Shown: piece after piece, positions 5,985-10,830 of the stretch
How the letters are laid out: every line of letters begins with the position of its first letter
Numbering within the stretch: position 1 is the stretch's first letter
From: Cryomorphaceae bacterium
GTDB taxonomy: Bacteria > Bacteroidota > Bacteroidia > Flavobacteriales > Schleiferiaceae
Assembly: GCA_003444795.1 (NCBI GenBank)
Contig: DLWR01000058.1
Location: 1 to 10,830, forward strand
Length of the DNA stretch: 10,830 nucleotides
Reading direction: 5' to 3'
Notes under the pieces: generated by a model
What the model was told of the DNA's origin: nothing
Seen by the model: the letters and a program-made list of their open reading frames with translations, nothing else
Database searches by the model: none
Made by a program: the position numbers and the translations under genes

Positions 5985-7139
5985 ATGACAACATTCAACA
6001 GCTTCCTTTTAGGTCTTTGCCTAATGGCATCCAATGCCGTTTTGGCTTCTGAAGAGGCACATACGGCAAATGAACACGCATCTGCGATCGAAGCAAATGC
6101 TGAAAGTCACGGTCACGCCACAGAGCAGGGCGAAGAAAAAGAGGCCTTCAATCCAGCAGAGGTTATCATGCACCACATTGCAGATAGTCACGGTTGGCAC
6201 CTCTTTGATTGGAATGATCATCCGGTGAGCATTCCCTTGCCCGTCATTTTGTACACGAACAATGGTCTAGTCGTTTTCTCCTCTGCGGAGTTCCATCACG
6301 ACCAAGAAGGCACCCATGTGGTCGAGGCCGGCGGCCAACGCTTTGTGAATGTTCACGAGAAAATTTACTACGCTTCTGAAGAGGCGAATGAGCATGGCGT
6401 CTATGCCCATATGGATCACGAAACCCACGAGGTTAGCAACGAAAGCCCTTGGGACATCTCAATCACCAAAAATGTTGCGGCCCTCTTATTTGCGGCCCTC
6501 GTCATCCTTCTAATCTTTTTGCCCGCTGCCCGCAGCTACAAGAAAAACCCAAATAGTGCCCCCCGCGGCTTGGCTGGCTTTGTTGAGCCTTTGGTTGTTT
6601 TTGTTCGAGATGACATTGCTAAGAACAATATTGGACACCACTACAAGCGCTTTGTCCCCTTGTTGTTAACCATCTTCTTCTTTATTTGGATTAACAATTT
6701 GTTGGGCTTGGTGCCCTTCTTCCCAGGAGGAGCCAACGTGACGGGCAATATTGCGGTTACTATGGTGTTGGCAATTATTGCTTTTGTAGTAACAAACGTC
6801 AACGGAAACAAGCATTACTGGGGTCACATTTTTTGGATGCCCGGCTTGCCCGTTGCAGTAAAGCCTTTGCTGGCCATTGTCGAATTCATCGGAATTTTTA
6901 CGAAGCCGTTCTCTTTGATGATTCGTCTTTTTGCCAACATTACGGCAGGCCACATCATTGTATTGAGCTTGGTTTCTTTGGTATTCATTTTTGAAACGGT
7001 ATGGATAAGCCCGGCCTCCGTTCTCTTGACCTTATTTATCTCCATTTTGGAACTGTTGGTGGCCGCCTTGCAGGCCTACATCTTTACCCTTTTAACGGCT
7101 TTATATATTGGAGCCGCTATGCATGAAGAACATCATTAA
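5985..7139 (+). CDS. atpB: F0F1 ATP synthase subunit a with His-rich periplasmic N-terminal extension
   Basis: A 384-residue subunit a, the stator half of the proton channel facing the c-ring. Residues 1-21 look like a signal peptide with cleavage after VLA21. About 22-155 is a His/Glu-rich extracytoplasmic region containing a conserved-looking core (FNPAEVIMHHIADSHGWHLF, then SIPLPVILY). Membrane helices follow at about 162-182, 222-243, 254-272, 290-306 and two long ones at 309-345 and 346-380. The essential arginine is R314 in SLMIRLFANITAGH. Q363 matches E. coli aQ252. His323 and Glu356 sit where E. coli has Glu219 and His245, the exchanged arrangement known from mitochondria and many bacteria. 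E. coli subunit a is 271 residues; the excess is nearly all at the N-terminus. This is the first gene of the structural operon, 34 bases before atpE. Confidence 0.97.
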   Translation: MTTFNSFLLGLCLMASNAVLASEEAHTANEHASAIEANAESHGHATEQGEEKEAFNPAEVIMHHIADSHGWHLFDWNDHPVSIPLPVILYTNNGLVVFSSAEFHHDQEGTHVVEAGGQRFVNVHEKIYYASEEANEHGVYAHMDHETHEVSNESPWDISITKNVAALLFAALVILLIFLPAARSYKKNPNSAPRGLAGFVEPLVVFVRDDIAKNNIGHHYKRFVPLLLTIFFFIWINNLLGLVPFFPGGANVTGNIAVTMVLAIIAFVVTNVNGNKHYWGHIFWMPGLPVAVKPLLAIVEFIGIFTKPFSLMIRLFANITAGHIIVLSLVSLVFIFETVWISPASVLLTLFISILELLVAALQAYIFTLLTALYIGAAMHEEHH

Positions 7140-7146
7140 ACGCTAA

Positions 7147-7380
<234 letters not shown>

Positions 7381-7395
7381 TATTTCATCTCTTAC

Positions 7396-7430
7396 AGGCC
7401 GTTTGGCGGGCATTCCCGCCAAACGCGCCT
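7396..7430 (+). promoter_or_regulatory. Strong intercistronic hairpin between atpE and atpF
   Basis: In the 86-base gap, CGTTTGGCGGG (7400-7410) pairs perfectly with CCCGCCAAACG (7415-7425) around the four-base loop CATT. Outside this, AGGC (7396-7399) pairs with GCCT (7427-7430) across one bulged C (7426), giving a 15-bp stem. Only three T follow, then AGGG, so a classical Rho-independent terminator is unlikely. It more likely protects the 3' end of atpE mRNA from exonucleases or causes partial termination or processing. Either would raise c-subunit output above that of the downstream genes, matching c-ring stoichiometry. The structure is read directly from the sequence; the role is inferred. 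Confidence 0.7.
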
Positions 7431-7466
7431 TTAGGGTGAATCTATAAACCTCAGAAACGTAGTACA

Positions 7467-7961
7467 ATGGGTATCGTAACACCTGGCTTTGGCCTCATTT
7501 TTTGGACGACTCTCACGTTCTTCATCTTGCTTTTCCTTTTGGCGAAGTTTGCATGGAAGCCCATTTTGAAAGCCGTTCAGGATCGCGAAGAAGCAATTGA
7601 TTCGGCCCTCGAGGCTGCTAAAGCTGCTAAAGCTGAAATGGCCTCCTTGCAGACGAACAATGAGCAACTTTTGAAGGAAGCCCGCGAAGAGCGCGAGCAG
7701 ATTTTGAAGGAGGCTCGTGCGTTGCGCGACAAAACGATTGCAGACGCCAAAACGGCCGCTTCTGAAGAAGCCGCTAAAGTTTTGGACGCAGCCCGTGCCC
7801 AAATTCACAATGAAAAAATGGCCGCTATGACCGAGGTGAAGAACCAAGTGGCGCAGTTGGCCATTGATATGTCCGAGCGCATTCTACGCGCTGAGTTGAA
7901 AGACGCCGCTGCGCAGAAGGCTATGGTCGACCGCGCAATGGAGGACGTTAAAATGAATTAA
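7467..7961 (+). CDS. atpF: F0F1 ATP synthase subunit b (peripheral stalk)
   Basis: A 164-residue subunit b. It has one N-terminal membrane helix (about 8-28) followed by the family hallmark FAWKPILKAVQDREEAI at about 28-44. A long, charged, Ala/Glu/Lys-rich helical region (about 40-140) then forms the right-handed coiled-coil stalk. The C-terminus (MSERILRAEL, then the last 20 residues) is the part that meets the delta subunit. The length is normal. The gene starts after the hairpin-bearing 86-base gap and ends six bases before atpH. No Shine-Dalgarno is visible before its ATG (AACGTAGTACA). A single b gene is present, with no separate b', as usual for non-photosynthetic bacteria. Confidence 0.97.
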   Translation: MGIVTPGFGLIFWTTLTFFILLFLLAKFAWKPILKAVQDREEAIDSALEAAKAAKAEMASLQTNNEQLLKEAREEREQILKEARALRDKTIADAKTAASEEAAKVLDAARAQIHNEKMAAMTEVKNQVAQLAIDMSERILRAELKDAAAQKAMVDRAMEDVKMN

Positions 7962-7967
7962 TCAGGC

Positions 7968-8525
7968 ATGAGCACACTGCGCGCTTCAAACCGTTACGCC
8001 AAGGCCCTGTTGGACCTGGCTCGCGAACGCCAAGCATTGGACGTCATAAAGTCCAATTGCGACAGCTTGTTGTCGGTTTTGAAAGAGAGCCGCGATTTCC
8101 GCGTTTTCTTGAAAAGCCCAGTGATCAAGCCTGAACAAAAGCTCAAGACGCTTGAGAACGTCTTTGCGGCTCAGCTCGATCCTTTGATGAATCTCTTCTT
8201 GTCCTTGCTGGTAAAGCATGGCCGCGAGGCACATCTAGAGGACGTGTTGGAAAAATACACCAGCCTGTATTTGGCTGAGAAAAAGGTGGTTCGTGCACGC
8301 GTTGCCTCGGCAAGCATATTGAACCCTGAACAAGTGAACCAACTCTTGGACTTGCTCAAGTCGCCTGAAACCTCTGACGTTCAGTTGGAACAGGTGGTGG
8401 ACGAGAACTTGATTGGTGGTTTCGTGCTTCGCGTTGAAGACAGGCAAATTGACGCTTCGGTGTCTTCAGCTCTGTCCAAATTGGAGCGCGAATTTGACAA
8501 AAACTTATACATCGCGGACTTTTAA
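7968..8525 (+). CDS. atpH: F0F1 ATP synthase subunit delta (OSCP-like)
   Basis: A 185-residue delta subunit, the OSCP equivalent that joins the top of F1 to the b stalk. The N-terminal six-helix domain begins with the family pattern [12 protein letters not shown] (about 9-20) and includes [20 protein letters not shown] (about 44-63). The C-terminal part contains [12 protein letters not shown] and the late motif [22 protein letters not shown] (about 144-165), which is diagnostic. Soluble and cytoplasmic, with the usual length. It lies six bases after atpF and 11 bases before atpA, the expected order. Confidence 0.97.
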   Translation: MSTLRASNRYAKALLDLARERQALDVIKSNCDSLLSVLKESRDFRVFLKSPVIKPEQKLKTLENVFAAQLDPLMNLFLSLLVKHGREAHLEDVLEKYTSLYLAEKKVVRARVASASILNPEQVNQLLDLLKSPETSDVQLEQVVDENLIGGFVLRVEDRQIDASVSSALSKLEREFDKNLYIADF

Positions 8526-8536
8526 ATTCCCTTCCC

Positions 8537-10117
8537 ATGGCAGACGTAAAACCTGCAGAGATTTCAGCCATCTTGCGCCAGCAGCTTTCTGGATTTGCTT
8601 CCGAAGCGCAGCTTGAAGAAGTTGGCACCGTATTGCAAGTCGGTGACGGTATCGCCCGTGCCTACGGTATGCAAAACGCACAATCCGGTGAACTCGTTGA
8701 GTTTGAAACGGGCCTTCGCGGCATCGTTTTGAACTTGGAAGAAGACAACGTTGGTATTGTATTGTTGGGTGCCGCCGAAGGCACCAAAGAAGGTTCTACG
8801 GTAAAGCGCACCGGAGTTATCGCATCTATCGAGGTAGGCGAGGGCATGTTGGGCCGAGTAGTAGACACCTTGGGCAATCCTATTGACGGCAAGGGCCCAA
8901 TCGAAGGCACCAAGTACAATATGCCTTTGGAGCGCAAAGCTCCTGGCGTCATCTACCGTCAGCCAGTAAACGAGCCGCTCCAAACGGGCATCAAGGCGAT
9001 TGACGCCATGATTCCTGTAGGCCGTGGCCAGCGTGAATTGATCATCGGTGACCGCCAAACGGGTAAGACCACCGTGGCGATTGACACCATCATCAACCAG
9101 AAGGAATTCTACGACAAAGGCGAGCCTGTTTACTGTATCTACGTGGCCATCGGTCAGAAAGGATCTACCGTAGCAGCGTTGGCTAAGACCTTGGAAGAAA
9201 AAGGCGCCTTGGCCTACACTACGATTGTTGCGGCAAACGCGGCGGATCCCGCTCCTATGCAGTTCTACGCTCCTTTTGCAGGTGCTGCTATCGGTGAGTA
9301 CTTCCGTGACACCGGCCGTCCAGCATTGATTATTTACGATGACCTTTCCAAGCAGGCTGTGGCCTACCGCGAAGTGTCCTTGCTTCTTCGCCGCCCTCCG
9401 GGTCGTGAAGCATACCCCGGTGACGTGTTCTACCTCCACAGCCGCTTGCTCGAGCGCGCCGCTAAGGTGATTAAGGACGATACCATTGCTGCCCAAATGA
9501 ACGATTTGCCTGAATCTTTGAAAGGCATCGTGAAGGGTGGAGGTTCATTGACGGCATTGCCCATCATTGAAACCCAAGCTGGTGACGTTTCTGCGTACAT
9601 CCCCACCAACGTAATTTCTATCACAGACGGCCAAATCTTCTTGGAGGCTGACCTCTTCAACTCCGGTGTTCGCCCCGCTATTAACGTAGGTATTTCCGTA
9701 TCTCGTGTAGGTGGTTCGGCGCAAATCAAGCCAATGAAGAAGGTGGCTGGTACTTTGAAGCTGGACCAAGCGCAGTACCGCGAATTGGAAGCGTTTGCGA
9801 AGTTCGGTTCGGACTTGGATGCCGCTACCATGAACGTGATCAACAAGGGTCGCCGCAACGTGGAGATCTTGAAGCAAAAGGTAAATGACCCCATGAGCGT
9901 AGAAAAGCAAGTAGCCATCATCTACGTGGGCACCAAGGCGATGTTGAACAGCGTTCCTGTGGACAAGATTAAGGCGTTTGAGAACGGCTTCTTGGAGTAC
10001 ATGGAAAGCAAGCACCAAGATGTGCTCGACGCTATCCGCGGCGGCGCATGGGGCGATGCTCAAATTGAAGCAATTGAAAAGGCAGCCAAGGAAGTCTTGC
10101 CTGCGTACCAAGCCTAA
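8537..10117 (+). CDS. atpA: F0F1 ATP synthase subunit alpha
   Basis: A 526-residue alpha subunit, the nucleotide-binding but non-catalytic partner of beta in the F1 head. The N-terminal beta-barrel domain is at about 25-95. The Walker A motif GDRQTGKT is at 171-178, the Walker B region [11 protein letters not shown] at about 263-272, and the family signature [17 protein letters not shown] at about 380-396. Within that signature Arg390 matches the catalytic arginine finger (E. coli alpha R376). A helical C-terminal domain follows (about 400-526). The protein is a little longer than the E. coli one (513), mainly because of extra residues around 310-335 ([20 protein letters not shown]) before [13 protein letters not shown]. 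Codons are biased as in atpE, in keeping with high expression. Confidence 0.99.
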   Translation: MADVKPAEISAILRQQLSGFASEAQLEEVGTVLQVGDGIARAYGMQNAQSGELVEFETGLRGIVLNLEEDNVGIVLLGAAEGTKEGSTVKRTGVIASIEVGEGMLGRVVDTLGNPIDGKGPIEGTKYNMPLERKAPGVIYRQPVNEPLQTGIKAIDAMIPVGRGQRELIIGDRQTGKTTVAIDTIINQKEFYDKGEPVYCIYVAIGQKGSTVAALAKTLEEKGALAYTTIVAANAADPAPMQFYAPFAGAAIGEYFRDTGRPALIIYDDLSKQAVAYREVSLLLRRPPGREAYPGDVFYLHSRLLERAAKVIKDDTIAAQMNDLPESLKGIVKGGGSLTALPIIETQAGDVSAYIPTNVISITDGQIFLEADLFNSGVRPAINVGISVSRVGGSAQIKPMKKVAGTLKLDQAQYRELEAFAKFGSDLDAATMNVINKGRRNVEILKQKVNDPMSVEKQVAIIYVGTKAMLNSVPVDKIKAFENGFLEYMESKHQDVLDAIRGGAWGDAQIEAIEKAAKEVLPAYQA

Positions 10118-10129
10118 TATTCGACCCAA

Positions 10130-10830
10130 ATGGCCAATCTAAAAGAGCTTCGTAATCGCATTGCATCGGTGTCCAGCACCATGCAGATTACGTCGGCTAT
10201 GAAGATGGTTTCGGCGGCTAAGCTGAAGCGTTCGCAAGATGCCATTGTCCAGATGCGCCCGTATGCGGAGAAGCTGACGGCCTTAATGGGAAATGTGAGC
10301 GCCACCTTAGATGCGTCTGAAAACCCCTATGCTTTAGAGCGTCCCGTTCAGAACGTGTTAATCATTCCCATGACAGCTAACCGCGGTTTGTGTGGAGCGT
10401 TCAACTCTTCCGTTTTGAAGCGCGTAAAAGTGGTGTCTGACCGCTATGAAGCCCTAGGCGCTACCGTTTCTGTCTATGCCGTGGGCAAAAAGTCTCGCGA
10501 CTTGCTCAAGAAAACCATGAACGTGGTGGCAGAAGAGCTCGAAGTCGTTAACCAAGTGCACTTTGAAGGCGCCCAGCGCGTGGCGGAAATGGCCATGGAA
10601 GGATTTCTATCTGGCCGCTACGACAAAGTGGTGATGGTGTACAACCAGTTCAAAAATGCCGCCGTACAAGTGTTGCGAGAAGAGCAGTTGTTGCCCATTT
10701 CGCCCGCGCAGTCATCAGGCGCATCTATCGGAGATTACCTGTACGAGCCAAACAAAGCGCAATTGTTGGAGGCGTTGATCCCCACGAGCATCAAGAGCCA
10801 AGTATTCAAGGCTTTGCTAGATTCTCAAGC
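10130..10830 (+). CDS. atpG: F0F1 ATP synthase subunit gamma (3' end cut by window edge)
   Basis: Translation from the ATG at 10130 gives 233 open codons to the window edge. The protein is the central rotor shaft of F1. The N-terminal coiled-coil helix carries the family signature MQITSAMKMVSAAKLKR (about 18-34). A Rossmann-like middle domain has MTANRGLCGAFNSSV (about 81-95) and VMVYNQFKNAA (about 168-178). The visible part ends in the C-terminal helix (SIKSQVFKALLDSQ), so roughly the last 50-60 residues are missing. It starts 12 bases after the atpA stop, continuing the operon. Confidence 0.97.
   Translation, partial: MANLKELRNRIASVSSTMQITSAMKMVSAAKLKRSQDAIVQMRPYAEKLTALMGNVSATLDASENPYALERPVQNVLIIPMTANRGLCGAFNSSVLKRVKVVSDRYEALGATVSVYAVGKKSRDLLKKTMNVVAEELEVVNQVHFEGAQRVAEMAMEGFLSGRYDKVVMVYNQFKNAAVQVLREEQLLPISPAQSSGASIGDYLYEPNKAQLLEALIPTSIKSQVFKALLDSQ

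Noticed and set aside
6943..7050. Missing Glu219/His245 pair in subunit a
   Set aside because: The two residues are exchanged (His323/Glu356), a known compensated arrangement and not a defect.
7396..7432. Rho-independent terminator after atpE
   Set aside because: The stem is strong but only three T follow before AGGG, and the atp operon continues directly, so full termination is unlikely.
8564..9496. A 310-codon open frame on the minus strand
   Set aside because: It is fully antisense to atpA, a highly conserved gene; it reflects atpA codon bias, not a second gene.

Overview
The window looks like chromosomal DNA from a member of the Bacteroidota, most likely in or near the Flavobacteriia. 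Three things point there. A SprE/PorW-type lipoprotein of the type IX secretion and gliding system sits directly before the ATP synthase genes. The F0 subunit a carries a long His-rich periplasmic N-terminal extension. Putative promoters match the Bacteroidota -7 element TAnnTTTG, and good Shine-Dalgarno sequences are almost absent. Base composition seems fairly GC-rich for a flavobacterium. No mobile element, RNA gene, CRISPR array or sign of recent transfer was seen, and no gene-free stretch exceeds about 90 bases.

Left part (1-2185, minus strand): a two-gene unit, read right to left. A membrane-anchored LytM/M23-fold protein has lost all the metal and catalytic residues of the family. Two bases after it comes a GH3-family acyl-adenylate-forming enzyme, cut by the window edge. 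An 87-base divergent region (2186-2272) follows, with one TAnnTTTG element on each strand.

Middle (2273-5936, plus strand): the SprE/PorW-like TPR lipoprotein, a bactofilin, AtpZ and a small four-helix membrane protein that is probably AtpI-like. Their junctions are an ATGA overlap, a 12-base gap and an ATGA overlap, so they look like one translationally coupled unit. It joins a cell-envelope motor/secretion factor, a cytoskeletal polymer and ATP synthase assembly factors.

Right part (5985-10830, plus strand): the F0F1 ATP synthase genes atpB-atpE-atpF-atpH-atpA-atpG, encoding subunits a, c, b, delta, alpha and gamma (gamma cut by the edge). A separate TAnnTTTG element lies just before atpB. 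A strong hairpin without a T-tract lies between atpE and atpF, where it could raise c-subunit mRNA over that of the other subunits. Subunits beta and epsilon are not in the window; in Bacteroidota they are commonly encoded elsewhere. Residues of the proton path are intact, and the c subunit lacks Na+-type ligands, so this should be an H+-coupled enzyme.

Most of the window is a recognisable conserved neighbourhood. The points most worth a second look are the dead LytM-like protein, the atpE-atpF hairpin, the coupling of sprE and bactofilin to ATP synthase assembly genes, the extracytoplasmic domain of subunit a, and a cysteine cluster in the SprE-like protein.
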